64,000 nt of DNA from Anaerovoracaceae bacterium (GTDB taxonomy: Bacteria > Bacillota > Clostridia > Peptostreptococcales > Anaerovoracaceae), in assembly GCA_029983755.1 (NCBI GenBank), contig JASBYX010000002.1:20498-84497 (forward strand), in the 5' to 3' direction. The notes under the pieces were generated by a model, which worked only from the letters and a program-made list of their open reading frames with translations, did not search any database and had not been told where the DNA came from. This document shows, piece after piece, positions 50,886-60,718 of the stretch. Every line of letters starts with the position of its first letter. Positions within the stretch are counted from its first letter, which is position 1. Both the position numbers and the translations under genes were made by a program.

Positions 50886-50989
50886 CTTGCCCTAAAGGTG
50901 TAGAGGGAATGCCTGTATAGGGGGAATGCCTGTATAGGGAGAATGCCTGCATAATCGGCTTCTTCTTACTTGCCCTAAGGGTGTAGAGG
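50886..50989. repeat. 17-bp tandem repeat inside a 21-bp direct repeat pair
   Basis: GAATGCCTGTATAGGG-type units start at 50907, 50924 and 50941 (period 17). They are bracketed by CTTGCCCTAARGGTGTAGAGG at 50886-50906 and 50969-50989, one difference. Remaining 50825-51145 has no gene. Confidence 0.9.
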
Positions 50990-51043
50990 AAAATGGATAT
51001 GCTCATAGGATAGTTTCCAAATTTTGTGTATGTGGTAAGAAAA

Positions 51044-51079
51044 ATGCTCCCCAAACCCTATTTCAGGAAAGAGGAGCAT
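51044..51079 (-). terminator. Terminator of the beta-propeller surface protein gene
   Basis: ATGCTCC (51044-51050) with GGAGCAT (51073-51079); the minus strand continues TTTTTCTT. It lies 67 bp after the stop. Confidence 0.7.
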
Positions 51080-51145
51080 ATGATATACATAAAGAATGTA
51101 AAAAGAATAAAAGAGTAGAAAAGTAACGAAGCTACTTAAGAAGAT

Positions 51146-53182
51146 CTATTTAGTTTTATTGTTTTTGATGCTCTTGAGAACAATCAGAGCCCCGACTGAT
51201 ATGACTAATGCACCTAATATAATAATCCACATTGTAAGGGATTGGGTATCACCTGTGTTCACTACTTTTCCCGGGTTATGGGTGATATTATGGGAGGCAT
51301 TTCCTTTGCCGGAATTATCGCCGGTTAAAGTACCGTTATCATTTCCTTTGCTGGAGCTTCCACCGTTACCACTTCCATTGCCGGAGGTATCACTAGCCGA
51401 AGAACCATTCCCATTTCCCTTGTGGGGCTTGTCAAGAGCAGAACCTTTGTCATCGGTTCCTTTGTCTCCCTTATTATCACTTCCCTTGTTTCCATTGTCC
51501 ACCTTGCCGGAATTTCCCTTGTTATCATCTTTCTTCGGAGTCAGCCAGCTGAGCACGAGAGCACCCTTATCTACACCATCTTCGAAACGATAGACAGCTA
51601 TTTTGTCGTCTGGGATAGGGGCGCCGGCAGCTAGGGCAAAACCCTCATAGTTTCCGTTTACATTTAAATCTTTCGGCGGAGCGTAGTGAGAGCAGCCGTA
51701 GGATGCAGGCCCGGTGAAAATTATTTCTGACATTACATTTCCGTATCCGTTGTCTGCAGAGGCTCTCAGGGTGTGATCCTTTAAGCTGTAGTCAAGACCC
51801 ATTACCCCACCGAGATAGGAATTGAACTCATTTATTTTTACAAATGTACCGTCCTTGTTCAAGACAAACGCATATATGTGGCCATTTTCCTCAAGGCCTA
51901 CAAAGAAGATTCCCCCTGAAACAGCGTAGGGAACCCATTCGATTGCCTCGATTCCCATATTTGCACCAACTTTCGGAAGGGCACCGGTGATGTCCCACTC
52001 TGTGTCGGCTACCACGGATTCTCCGGGGGAATTGATGTTAACCCTTAGAATTTTGTTTTGATTGACTTTTTTGTTTGAGTTGTCACGTTCTGATGCGATG
52101 TAGACAAAGCCCTCTCCGTCCACGGTAATTCCTTCTGCATCAGGACCTTTGGCCTTAGGACTATCAGCATCTTTTTGAAAGCGAACTTGCTTGCCTTTTT
52201 CGAAACCTTTGACCATTTCCACTGTGCCGTCACCATTAACATTCATTACCCACACCTTAGCAGTGCCGTTGTCAACTGCGTAGAGCTTGCCATTAGCGTA
52301 GTCAAGGCCTGAAGAGTCTGAGAGAAATGTAGGGGTTTTGTCTAGAACGGTTGCCGTAGCGGGGCCTTCCCATGGAAGCTTAGGTAGCTCCGGGAATGAC
52401 TGATCTTTTTTAGTATCCCCTTTGTCGCTAGGATTCTTGCCATTGTTGTTACCGGTGGTCGTTTCATCAGACGGTTTTTTGTTGTCCTGCACATCCCCTT
52501 TGTCCCCCTTGTTTGGCTTTTCTTCATTTTTATCGGTTTTATCGGTGGCGTCGAGATCCTTGTTAGGCTTACCAGGAGTTGGCATCAAAACTTTAAATTC
52601 CCCTGTGCCATCAGGTAGCCTGCCGTAACTTGCCTTTGAAGGGTCACCGTCTTTTTGAGCGTGGCTCTCCCATTTGTAACTGTCAAGGAGTTTTCCATCC
52701 TTATCGTAAAGCCTGATGGTGTCACCTTTGCCGAGACCGAAACTGTCTGCGAATGTGCCATCTACGAAAGATTTAGCATGCTTATCGTAAACTTCCAGAG
52801 CAGTGGAACTGTCAACAAGTAAAATGTCATTCCCTTTCAGTACTGTCCCGTCCTTTAGCTTAACCCTGTGATCATCAGCATTATCCCGGATCTCAAAACC
52901 GGAAACATCCATGGGATCCCCTGAAGTGTTTATGATTTCAAACCAATCATCCGGTTGAGAATCCACTTCGTTTATTCGTATGTTAGAGATAGGATTAGAG
53001 GTGACAGCCTTGTCGTCCGCTCCATGGGAAATGTAATGGGTGCTTTCTTCCGAAGGCAACAAAACAGCCATGCTCAGGGTGATCATTGCAGCTAGGCATG
53101 TCACCAGCAACGGTTTGTTCCTCCGATTGTTGGTGTGCTTAAAGCTTGGTGCAGCTTTTGAATTTGTTTGTGTTCTTAACAT
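51146..53182 (-). CDS. Surface protein: lamin-tail domain plus beta-propeller, membrane-anchored
   Basis: 678-residue extracellular protein. Signal segment at residues 25-45 (LLVTCLAAMITLSMAVLLP), a lamin-tail domain at about 65-175 (INEVDSQPDDWFEIINTSG), a Lys/Asp/Asn-rich linker, a propeller-like domain at about 255-555 (GPDAEGITVDGEGFVYIAS, GIEAIEWVP) of the esterase-like or phytase-like type, a Gly/Ser/Asn-rich spacer, then VVNTGDTQ, one membrane segment and a basic tail. Likely a surface protein or nuclease-like/phosphatase-like enzyme; activity unknown. The VNTGD motif and anchor are shared with the dipeptidase at 30600. Confidence 0.82.
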   Translation of the reverse strand: MLRTQTNSKAAPSFKHTNNRRNKPLLVTCLAAMITLSMAVLLPSEESTHYISHGADDKAVTSNPISNIRINEVDSQPDDWFEIINTSGDPMDVSGFEIRDNADDHRVKLKDGTVLKGNDILLVDSSTALEVYDKHAKSFVDGTFADSFGLGKGDTIRLYDKDGKLLDSYKWESHAQKDGDPSKASYGRLPDGTGEFKVLMPTPGKPNKDLDATDKTDKNEEKPNKGDKGDVQDNKKPSDETTTGNNNGKNPSDKGDTKKDQSFPELPKLPWEGPATATVLDKTPTFLSDSSGLDYANGKLYAVDNGTAKVWVMNVNGDGTVEMVKGFEKGKQVRFQKDADSPKAKGPDAEGITVDGEGFVYIASERDNSNKKVNQNKILRVNINSPGESVVADTEWDITGALPKVGANMGIEAIEWVPYAVSGGIFFVGLEENGHIYAFVLNKDGTFVKINEFNSYLGGVMGLDYSLKDHTLRASADNGYGNVMSEIIFTGPASYGCSHYAPPKDLNVNGNYEGFALAAGAPIPDDKIAVYRFEDGVDKGALVLSWLTPKKDDNKGNSGKVDNGNKGSDNKGDKGTDDKGSALDKPHKGNGNGSSASDTSGNGSGNGGSSSKGNDNGTLTGDNSGKGNASHNITHNPGKVVNTGDTQSLTMWIIILGALVISVGALIVLKSIKNNKTK

Positions 53183-53499
53183 TAAATCCTCCTTGATTTG
53201 TTAATGAGTTTTGATTTGAGTGGTTAATGTGTCTAGACTTGACTTTGTAGTTAGTTTCAGATGGTGCAACAATTGACCTTAAGTGAAAACCTCTCACAGT
53301 TAAAATATATCAAAGTGTTGAAGGTGGGGACACCGGGGCCGATTAAAGGATTTGCAAAATTGGTGTAAAATAAGTTATACAGAGAATATTAGGATAAGAG
53401 GGGACTTGTTAATAAATGACTACCAGTTTCAAGGTAGAAAAAACACCTCCAAATTGCTATAATATAAATGATGTGACGATAATTATTAGGAGAATTAAG

Positions 53500-54417
53500 G
53501 TGACGATTAAAAATCAGGATTATATAAAAAATTTAGTTATAGAGTTGATTTCTTTGCCAAGTGAAACAGAATGGGTTGAATTTAAGCACAATAATGATGA
53601 CCCTCGAATGATAAATCCGAAGACAGATTTTAGATTTTATAAAACAGAAATCAATGAAAAAAATGTTGTCTTGTTAGAAATACCATGTGCAGAAAAAGAA
53701 CCAATTAAGTTTTCTGGTGAAGAGTACATTAGGATTGGAACAAATAAGAAGAAGTTGAAAGAGTACCCGAATAAAGAGAGAGCTCTATGGGCAGCTTTTG
53801 ATACAACCCCCTTTGAATTACGAAATGCAAAAAATGATGTTCCACTCAATGAGGTGATAAATTTACTGAGTGCATCAGGATATTATGAAAAAATGGGGAT
53901 TGTTTTACCACAGAATAGCAACAAGATATTAGATGATTTTATTAATGAGAAATTTATAAAAAGGAATGATGCAGGGAATTACGATATTTCTAATTTGGGT
54001 GCACTACTTGTTGCAAAAGATTTAAACAACTTCGAGAGACTAGCCCATAAAGAATTAAGAGTAATCTGGTATAAAGATAACAACAAGCTTAATACGGTAA
54101 GAGAAAAAGTATTTAGTGAAGGTTATGCTATTTCGTATGAAAAAATCATAGATTACGTTTTAACTATCATTCCGCAGGAAGAAATTATTGAAGATTCTAT
54201 AAGACAAACAAAGTTGGGATACCCAGAGATAGCTATTCGTGAGTTAATTGCCAATATCATGATTCATCAGGCTATTGAGCAAAGGGGCACAAGTCCAATG
54301 GTTGAACTATTCAAAGATAGGATAGAATTTTCAAATGCAGGTTCTCCGCTTATTTCAATAGACCGAATTGTGGATACGGTTCCGAGATATATGAAATACA
54401 TTCCTTTTTGGGCTTAA
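53500..54417 (+). pseudogene. Decayed AlbA_2-type ATP-binding regulator gene
   Basis: 305 readable codons from GTG 53500 (TAGGAGA upstream; promoter TAGAAA/TATAAT at 53435-53463). The start SETEWVEFKHNNDDP is a normal AlbA_2 opening, but the sequence then jumps to INPKTDFRFYKTE, so about 90-100 residues of that domain are missing. The middle (FELRNAKND, AIRELIANIMIHQAIE) is normal, but the frame ends at PRYMKYIPFWA, before the usual C-terminal winged helix. Family members are about 500 residues. I read it as a gene inactivated by internal deletion and truncation. The 317 bases before it hold no other gene. Confidence 0.7.
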
Positions 54418-54620
54418 GTTAAGTTGCAGTAAGTTGCAAAATCATGATTCAGGTAAGTGCGGTTGAGACATAAACACAGCAAAACAGGGTTTTTTACTAA
54501 GTTATAATAAGGGATTTAAGTTGCGGCAAGTTGTAAAACGACATGGATCACATAGTGAAGCAAAGCATCTAAGCTCTCCATGAGGGAAGAAAAGATACCT
54601 AAATACTTAAAATTTAGGGG

Positions 54621-54650
54621 TTGATTTATCCCCACTAGCTGTGATAATAT
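54621..54650 (+). promoter_or_regulatory. Promoter of rpmE
   Basis: TTGATT (54621-54626) and TAATAT (54645-54650) with an 18-bp spacer. The leader of about 115 nt contains GGTACC-GTAGG-CACC-like pairing that may form a hairpin near the start codon. 54418-54620 shows only two loose copies of TTAAGTTGCRGYAAGTTG. Confidence 0.55.
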
Positions 54651-54772
54651 ATTAGGGCTATCGAAGAGATGATAGGTTATAGGCAATTGTGTTTATAACT
54701 GGAAAAACTTGGGTATAAGCAATTATGCAGAGGGTACCTGTAGGCACCTGAGCAGGAAAGAGGTGAATAAAC

Positions 54773-54973
54773 ATGAAGGAAGGAATCCATCCTGATTATA
54801 AGGAATGTAAAGTAACTTGCGCATGTGGTAACGAATTCGTTACTAAATCTACCGAGTCTGAGATTAGACTAGACGTTTGCTCAGCATGCCACCCGTTCTT
54901 TACAGGTCAGCAGAAATTCGTCAACCGTGGCGGACGTGTTGAAAAGTTCAAGAACAAGTACCACATTGACTAA
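54773..54973 (+). CDS. rpmE: 50S ribosomal protein L31, zinc-binding form
   Basis: 66-residue ribosomal protein. The opening [20 protein letters not shown] is typical, and the zinc-binding cysteines are present (CKVTCACG and CSACHPFF), so this is the zinc form. It ends KFKNKYHID. Usual genomic context is near prfA, as here; prmC, which often lies between, is absent. Confidence 0.97.
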   Translation: MKEGIHPDYKECKVTCACGNEFVTKSTESEIRLDVCSACHPFFTGQQKFVNRGGRVEKFKNKYHID

Positions 54974-55001
54974 TAACAAGACCAATAATCAGAAGACATT
55001 T

Positions 55002-55029
55002 AAGACCGCAATTTGTTTGCGGTCTTTTT
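55002..55029 (+). terminator. Terminator of rpmE
   Basis: AAGACCGCA (55002-55010) with TGCGGTCTT (55018-55026), T-run after. Confidence 0.93.
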
Positions 55030-55040
55030 CAAAGGCAAAA

Positions 55041-55070
55041 TAGACAGGTAATTGAACCATGTGATATAAT
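55041..55070 (+). promoter_or_regulatory. Promoter of prfA
   Basis: TAGACA (55041-55046) and TATAAT (55065-55070) with an 18-bp spacer. Confidence 0.7.
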
Positions 55071-55191
55071 AATAAGTCAAAGAAGTTAAGCGATATGCTA
55101 TTTATGTAATGCTAAGCGTAGCAGGGATAACCAGGTTTAGAAAATAGCGATAGGAAGAACGTACGTCAAGAAGAATGTACCGGGAGTAGAA

Positions 55192-56256
55192 ATGTTCGAT
55201 AAACTAGATTTTATATTAGAAAAATACGAGGAACTGTCAAAGAAGGTGAGCGATCCTGATGTGATAGCAGACCAGCCCCTTTGGCAGAAGCATATTAAAG
55301 AAATGGGTGAAATGGAGCCCATCGTAAAGAAATACAAGGAGTACAAGAAGGCTAAAGAGGGAGTATCAGAAGCTAAGGAAATTCTCGAACTTGAGGACGA
55401 TGCCGAGCTAAGAGAAATGGCGAAGATGGAGCTTTCAGAACTTGAGGAAGGCATAGAGAAAATGGAGGATGAACTCAAGGTTCTTCTTCTACCTAAGGAC
55501 CCTAATGATGAGAAGAACGTAATCCTCGAAGTCAGGGCAGGAACCGGAGGAGACGAAGCTGCTCTGTTCGGGCAAGACCTTCTCAGAATGTATATGAGGT
55601 ACGCTGAGAGGAACAGGTGGAAGGCAGAGGTTCTTGAGATAAATGATACAGGAATAGGCGGTATCAAAGAGGCAGTTGTGCTGATTAAAGGTAAAGGAGC
55701 CTATTCAAGACTCAAGTTTGAAAGCGGAACCCACAGAGTTCAGCGTGTGCCGGAAACTGAATCATCAGGGAGAATTCACACATCAGCTGCGACAGTAGCT
55801 GTGCTACCTGAGGTTGATGATGTGGATGTTGAGGTAAACCCTAACGATGTAAGGGTAGATGTGTACCGTGCGTCAGGAAACGGTGGACAGTGTGTAAATA
55901 CAACGGACTCCGCAGTCAGATTAACACACATTCCAACAGGACTTGTAGTCACTTGTCAGGATGAGAAGTCACAGATCAAGAACAAGGAAAAGGCATTCAA
56001 GGTTCTAAGGGCAAGGCTTTATGATCTGATGATGCAAAAGCAGAACGAGGAGATATCAGCAGAGCGTAAGAGTCAGGTGGGTTCAGGAGACCGTTCCGAG
56101 CGAATCAGGACATATAACTTCCCACAGGGCAGGGTTACAGACCATAGAATCGGGCTGACTCTGTATAAGCTTGAGGCTATACTTGACGGAGAAATCGATG
56201 AGATAATCGATGCTATGACTACCCATGAGCAGGCTGAGAAGATGAAGAATTTCTGA
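55192..56256 (+). CDS. prfA: Peptide chain release factor 1
   Basis: 354-residue factor releasing peptides at UAA and UAG. The catalytic GGQ is in [17 protein letters not shown] (about residue 231), and the codon-recognition PxT motif is PET in [14 protein letters not shown]. Length is normal. GGGAG precedes the ATG. It probably heads an operon with tsaC, rpiB, upp and tyrS, spaced 10 to 190 bp apart. Confidence 0.97.
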   Translation: MFDKLDFILEKYEELSKKVSDPDVIADQPLWQKHIKEMGEMEPIVKKYKEYKKAKEGVSEAKEILELEDDAELREMAKMELSELEEGIEKMEDELKVLLLPKDPNDEKNVILEVRAGTGGDEAALFGQDLLRMYMRYAERNRWKAEVLEINDTGIGGIKEAVVLIKGKGAYSRLKFESGTHRVQRVPETESSGRIHTSAATVAVLPEVDDVDVEVNPNDVRVDVYRASGNGGQCVNTTDSAVRLTHIPTGLVVTCQDEKSQIKNKEKAFKVLRARLYDLMMQKQNEEISAERKSQVGSGDRSERIRTYNFPQGRVTDHRIGLTLYKLEAILDGEIDEIIDAMTTHEQAEKMKNF

Positions 56257-56327
56257 TTTTAACAATTAGCATTTTGAAATAAGACTTACAATTAAATCAT
56301 CACCTCAAATTTTAATCATTAATTAAA

Positions 56328-57416
56328 ATGAAGACAAAGATTTTTAAAGATACAAAAGAAGACATAGAAGAAGCAGGTAAAGTGCTTGCATCCGGTGGAC
56401 TTGTGGCATTTCCTACTGAAACGGTGTACGGCTTAGGAGCCAACGCTCTGGATGCCTCTGCGGTTTCAAAGGTTTACAAGGCCAAGGGAAGACCCAGCGA
56501 CAATCCCATGATTGTCCATATATCGGATATAGGCGATTTGCAGGATATTGCAAGGGTTTCAGAGGATAAACTTCCAAGGGAAGCCGTGGATAATATTCAC
56601 AAGGCTGCAGAGATGTTTTGGCCCGGACCGTTGACAATGGTTCTTCCCAAATCAGCTAAGGTTCCGGAAGTTACGACCGGGGGACTTGATACGGTGGCAG
56701 TTCGGTTTCCGGCAAATCCCACCGCACAACTTCTCATAGAAAAGGCAGGGTGTCCCATAGCAGCACCAAGTGCCAACTTATCCGGCAAGCCGAGCCCCAC
56801 AACAGCGGCACATACACTAGATGATATGGATGGAAGAATAGACGGTTTGGTCTGGGGCGAGGACTGCGAAGTAGGAATTGAATCCACAGTTGTGGATATG
56901 AGAAAACCGACCCCTGTAATATTGAGACCCGGCAAAATCACCAAAGAGGATCTTGAGAAGGCCTTGGGAGTGAAAGTGAGCCTTCATTCCATTCTGGAAG
57001 AGCCCACCGTAGCTTCTACAGAAGGAGATACAGAGGGTCAATCTAAAAATGGAAAACAATCTAAGCCGAGAAGGGAAGAGGACATTGTGCCCATATCCCC
57101 GGGAATGAAGTATAAGCACTATGCACCAGAAGCAGCTATGACAGTATTCCTCGGACCGAGGCAAAAGGCTCGGAAAGCCGCAGAAGAAGAGGCTAATCGT
57201 CTAAAGGCGATAGGACATAAAGTTCAGATTCTTGTTTTTGACGATCCAAATGCAGCAGCCCATGACCTATTCCGAAAACTCAGGGAAGCCGACAAAGCAG
57301 GCTGTGACGATATTTTGGCGGTTGGAGTGCAGGAACAAGGCAAGGAAGGCGGAATCGCCTTCTCCGTTATGAACAGGATGTTAAAATCAGCAGGACACAA
57401 TATAAGGGAAGTTTAG
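56328..57416 (+). CDS. tsaC: Threonylcarbamoyl-AMP synthase, long form with Sua5 domain
   Basis: 362-residue enzyme making threonylcarbamoyl-AMP for the t6A modification of tRNA. The YrdC core spans about residues 10-200 (GGLVAFPTETVYGLGANA, KAKGRPSDNPMIVHI, APSANLSGKPSPTTA). After a charged linker the C-terminal Sua5 domain includes SPGMKYKHYAPEA and DDILAVGVQEQGKEGGIAF. No good ribosome binding site precedes ATG 56328. It is followed by rpiB after 10 bp. Confidence 0.94.
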   Translation: MKTKIFKDTKEDIEEAGKVLASGGLVAFPTETVYGLGANALDASAVSKVYKAKGRPSDNPMIVHISDIGDLQDIARVSEDKLPREAVDNIHKAAEMFWPGPLTMVLPKSAKVPEVTTGGLDTVAVRFPANPTAQLLIEKAGCPIAAPSANLSGKPSPTTAAHTLDDMDGRIDGLVWGEDCEVGIESTVVDMRKPTPVILRPGKITKEDLEKALGVKVSLHSILEEPTVASTEGDTEGQSKNGKQSKPRREEDIVPISPGMKYKHYAPEAAMTVFLGPRQKARKAAEEEANRLKAIGHKVQILVFDDPNAAAHDLFRKLREADKAGCDDILAVGVQEQGKEGGIAFSVMNRMLKSAGHNIREV

Positions 57417-57426
57417 AGGTGAGGAC

Positions 57427-57873
57427 ATGATAATAGCAATGGCAGCCGATCACGGCGGCTTTGAACTGAAAAACAATGTTAAAGAGTATCTGGGAACTTT
57501 GAAGGACAAGGATGGCAAGGGTTACAAAATAGTGGACCTGGGCACTAATGCCCCGGAATCTGTTGACTACCCAATATACGGCAAAGCCTGTGCCCAGGCC
57601 GTCGCCGATGGAAAAGCGCAACTAGGCCTTGTATTCTGTGGTTCCGGTATCGGCATTTCCATTGCCGCAAATAGAATCAAGGGAGTGCGATGCGCCCTTG
57701 TGAATTCGGTGGAGCTTGCTAAACTGGCCAAGAAACACAACAATGCCAACATGCTGGCAATGGGGGGAAGGTTCACCTCGCCGGATCTTGCAAGGGAGAT
57801 GGTGGACGCTTGGCTGAATGAGGAGTATGAAGGGGGAAGACACGATAGAAGAGTGGCCCTTCTGGACGAATAG
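57427..57873 (+). CDS. rpiB: Ribose-5-phosphate isomerase B
   Basis: 148-residue isomerase interconverting ribose 5-phosphate and ribulose 5-phosphate. The start IIAMAADHGGFELKN contains the substrate-binding Asp/His, and the catalytic Cys is in GLVFCGSGIGISIAANR (about residue 72). RHDRRVALLDE ends the protein. GAGGTGAGGAC precedes the ATG. LacA/LacB relatives are less likely because only one such gene is present. Confidence 0.93.
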   Translation: MIIAMAADHGGFELKNNVKEYLGTLKDKDGKGYKIVDLGTNAPESVDYPIYGKACAQAVADGKAQLGLVFCGSGIGISIAANRIKGVRCALVNSVELAKLAKKHNNANMLAMGGRFTSPDLAREMVDAWLNEEYEGGRHDRRVALLDE

Positions 57874-58060
57874 AATAGGCTAAATGTAAGGCTTTAACGC
57901 AAAAATCTTACTAAAGCAATTGCTCAAAAGCAGCTAAAACCAAGCACATAAACGCAGCTCAAAAGCAAGCGCAAAGAGCAATCGCAAAATCAAAAGACAA
58001 AAGCAACAAAACAAGATAAAACTAAATTTAAATTAAAATTAAACAACCGGAGGAACAATT

Positions 58061-58690
58061 ATGGGAAAGGTATATGTATTTGACCATCCGTTGATTCAAC
58101 ACAAAGTATCTCTGATGAGGGACAAAAACACCACAGTTAAAGAGTTCAGGGAACTTGCTACGGAGATTTCAACCCTGATGGGCTATGAGGCAACCAGAGA
58201 TCTCCCCCTTGAAGAGGTGGAAGTAGAAACCCCTATCAGTAAGACGAAAACCATGTTGTTAAAGGGACAGGACATCGCTATAGTTCCGATTCTAAGGGCA
58301 GGCCTTGGATTCGTTGACGGAATGATGAACCTTGTGCCTAACGCAAAGATCGGTCACGTGGGACTTTACCGAGACCCTGACACACACCTTCCTGTGGAAT
58401 ATTACTGCAAACTTCCGGTGGATATTGAAAACAGGCAAACCTTCGTTGTGGACCCAATGCTGGCAACTGGAGGTTCCGCCGTGGCAGCCATTGATTTCAT
58501 CAAGCAGAGAGGTGGGAAGAAAATTACTTTCATGTGCCTAATCGCAGCCCCTGAAGGAATCGAAACCCTTCAAAAGGCTCACCCTGATGTGGATATCTAC
58601 ATCGCATGCAAGGATGAGAGGCTGAACGAACACGCATACATCGTTCCCGGCCTTGGGGATGCAGGTGACAGGCTCTACGGCACAAAATAG
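58061..58690 (+). CDS. upp: Uracil phosphoribosyltransferase
   Basis: 209-residue salvage enzyme converting uracil and PRPP to UMP. The PRPP-binding loop is [18 protein letters not shown] (about residues 130-147) and the uracil site is [17 protein letters not shown] at the end. Ribosome binding site CGGAGG. The preceding spacer (57874-58060) is a low-complexity, A-rich, CAAAA-repeating stretch with no recognised site. Confidence 0.97.
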   Translation: MGKVYVFDHPLIQHKVSLMRDKNTTVKEFRELATEISTLMGYEATRDLPLEEVEVETPISKTKTMLLKGQDIAIVPILRAGLGFVDGMMNLVPNAKIGHVGLYRDPDTHLPVEYYCKLPVDIENRQTFVVDPMLATGGSAVAAIDFIKQRGGKKITFMCLIAAPEGIETLQKAHPDVDIYIACKDERLNEHAYIVPGLGDAGDRLYGTK

Positions 58691-58811
58691 CATGATGTTC
58701 GAAGTGTGAGCATGACTCATGGCGTGCAATGCGTAACGAAGAAAAGTATTTTGTGGATAGTGTATAAAAATTATAAGTATTAATGCATATAGATCATAGG
58801 AGAGATGAAAA

Positions 58812-60155
58812 ATGAAGAATTTAATTCCGGATAACGTGAGCGACAAGACAAATGTCTTCGACGTGCTCAAAGAAAGGGGTTTCATCGAGCAGGTAACTGA
58901 CGAAGAGGCCGTTCGAGAACTCCTGGAAAAAGAGAAAATCAAATTTTATATCGGCTTTGACCCAACTGCAGACTGCCTTCATGTGGGGCACTTCATGCAA
59001 GTTATAATTATGATGTATATGCAGAAGTATGGGCACACACCGGTTGTGCTCATCGGTGGCGGAACCGGAATGGTTGGTGACCCTTCAGGGCGAACCGATA
59101 TGAGAAAGATGATGACTCCTGAAACTATCGAGGAGAACTGTCGTGCCTTCGAGAGACTTTTCGTGAAATTCCTAGATTTCGACCACCAGTGGAAGTATGA
59201 GGGAAATGAGGGAGTTTACACCCCGGGACACGAGAACAAAACCCCTGAAGCGGGCAAGGCTGTTTCTGTAAACAATGCTTCTTGGCTGTTGCCACTTAAC
59301 TACATAGAGTTTGTCAGAAAGATAGGCACACATTTCAATGTTAACACAATGCTCAGAGCTGAGTGCTTCAAGCAGAGAATGGTTCAGGGGCTATCCTTCT
59401 TTGAGTTTAACTACATGCTGATGCAGTCTTACGACTTCATGGTTATGGCAAGGGATTTCGACGTTAAGATGCAGTTCGGCGGAAACGACCAGTGGTCAAA
59501 CATAATCGGCGGCGTTGACCTCACGAGAAAGGAAGTCGGCAAAAAAGTTTACGGCATGACATTCAGCCTTCTCACAACCAGCGAAGGCAAGAAGATGGGC
59601 AAGACACAGAAAGGTGCTTTGTGGCTTGATGCTGACAGGACTTCCCCATACGAATTCTTCCAGTACTGGAGAAATGTGGCGGATGCGGATGTGAATAAGT
59701 GCCTTAGAATGTTGACTTTCTTGCCTATGGATGAGGTGGATAGGCTCTCCAGCTTGGAAGGTGCGGAGATAAATAGGGCGAAGGAGATTTTGGCATTCGA
59801 AATCACCAAACTGGTTCACGGTGAAGAAGAGGCTCAGAAGGCTCTCGATGCGGCAAGGGCTGCCTTTGCAGGTGGTGCAGGAGCTTCCGGGGCGGCTATG
59901 GCTGATATTCCGACGACTGAACTTCCTGCCACTGACTTTGACGGGGAAGGAAAAGGCCTTGTAAGCCTCCTCAAGGATTTGAATCTGGTTCAGTCCAACA
60001 GCGACGGTTTCAGAACGATCGAGCAAGGGGGAGTTTCTCTTAACGGCAACAAAATAGCTGACAAGCGTTACCAGGTGACTTCGGCTGACTTTGAGGATGG
60101 CCAGCTTGTTATCAAAAAGGGAAAGAAAAAGTATCACAAAGTAGTGATAAAGTAA
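58812..60155 (+). CDS. tyrS: Tyrosyl-tRNA synthetase
   Basis: 447-residue class I synthetase. The HIGH-type motif is HVGHF (about residues 57-61), the KMSKS-type motif is KKMGKT (about 258), and tyrosine recognition is in [12 protein letters not shown] and GGNDQWSNI. The C-terminal S4 RNA-binding domain is [16 protein letters not shown]. The longer type with the -KMGKT variant is common in Clostridia. No T-box leader is visible upstream. Confidence 0.96.
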   Translation: MKNLIPDNVSDKTNVFDVLKERGFIEQVTDEEAVRELLEKEKIKFYIGFDPTADCLHVGHFMQVIIMMYMQKYGHTPVVLIGGGTGMVGDPSGRTDMRKMMTPETIEENCRAFERLFVKFLDFDHQWKYEGNEGVYTPGHENKTPEAGKAVSVNNASWLLPLNYIEFVRKIGTHFNVNTMLRAECFKQRMVQGLSFFEFNYMLMQSYDFMVMARDFDVKMQFGGNDQWSNIIGGVDLTRKEVGKKVYGMTFSLLTTSEGKKMGKTQKGALWLDADRTSPYEFFQYWRNVADADVNKCLRMLTFLPMDEVDRLSSLEGAEINRAKEILAFEITKLVHGEEEAQKALDAARAAFAGGAGASGAAMADIPTTELPATDFDGEGKGLVSLLKDLNLVQSNSDGFRTIEQGGVSLNGNKIADKRYQVTSADFEDGQLVIKKGKKKYHKVVIK

Positions 60156-60205
60156 GGCTCTAGTTTGGGCACCCGCTATAACAGTCCGATAATCCGACGA
60201 CCCGA

Positions 60206-60277
60206 TAGCCCGACAGCCAAGCGGCTTGAGAGCTCGACAGCCAAGCGGCCTGATAGCCCGACAGCCAAAAAGCCCGA
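60206..60277. repeat. Three 24-bp tandem repeats after tyrS
   Basis: TAGCCCGACAGCCAAGCGGC-type units begin at 60206, 60230 and 60254, with looser copies upstream from 60183. The G/C-rich repeat stands out in this A/T-rich genome. Confidence 0.9.
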
Positions 60278-60300
60278 TAGATAAAAGCAAAAATATAAGA

Positions 60301-60342
60301 GCGCTATATCAGTTGAAATTTCAAATGATATAGCGCCTTTTT
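60301..60342 (+). terminator. Terminator of the tyrS operon
   Basis: GCGCTATATCA (60301-60311) pairs with TGATATAGCGC (60326-60336), inner TTGAAA/TTTCAA, then TTTTT. AATCACATTGCCAA follows at 60344 and again at 60410, over the end of the next gene. Confidence 0.9.
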
Positions 60343-60411
60343 AAATCACATTGCCAAGGAGCAGATTTCATAGATGAATATGAACCACAAGGGGCAGCGA
60401 ACCTGCAGGAA

Positions 60412-60693
60412 TCACATTGCCAAATAGCAAACTGCAAAGAAGAACAGCATAATCAGGATGGCAGGAATTTGAATACTCATTGCCATGAACCCCACTAGAA
60501 ACCGCCTTCGCTTTATAAGGTATACAAAGGAAATAATTAGAAAAATCATTTCCAAAACTGCTGCAATTCCAGATATTATCGCTGCCGGATAAACGCCGGT
60601 AATCCAGTGACTCCCACCATTACCATATACCACATAGGAGATATATAGAGCCATTACCAAAAACGAAGCGAACAACGTTACTTTTTCAATCAT
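60412..60693 (-). CDS. Small three-helix membrane protein
   Basis: 93-residue protein with three predicted membrane segments (about residues 5-22, 35-58 and 67-89) separated by a short extracellular Gly/Ser turn and a basic KRRR loop. No family recognised. It lies 25 bp downstream of the HerA-like gene on the same strand, so the two may be one transcript. Its last 14 bases are duplicated 66 bp away at 60344. Confidence 0.6.
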   Translation of the reverse strand: MIEKVTLFASFLVMALYISYVVYGNGGSHWITGVYPAAIISGIAAVLEMIFLIISFVYLIKRRRFLVGFMAMSIQIPAILIMLFFFAVCYLAM

Positions 60694-60718
60694 AAAATCT
60701 CCATTTCCACGAAACTAC

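Noticed and set aside
58691..58811. T-box leader upstream of tyrS
   Set aside because: The spacer is only about 120 bp and lacks the T-box sequence and a terminator.
59496..60290. 264-codon minus-strand frame opposite tyrS
   Set aside because: Lies antisense to conserved tyrS sequence and through the 24-bp repeats; no family likeness.
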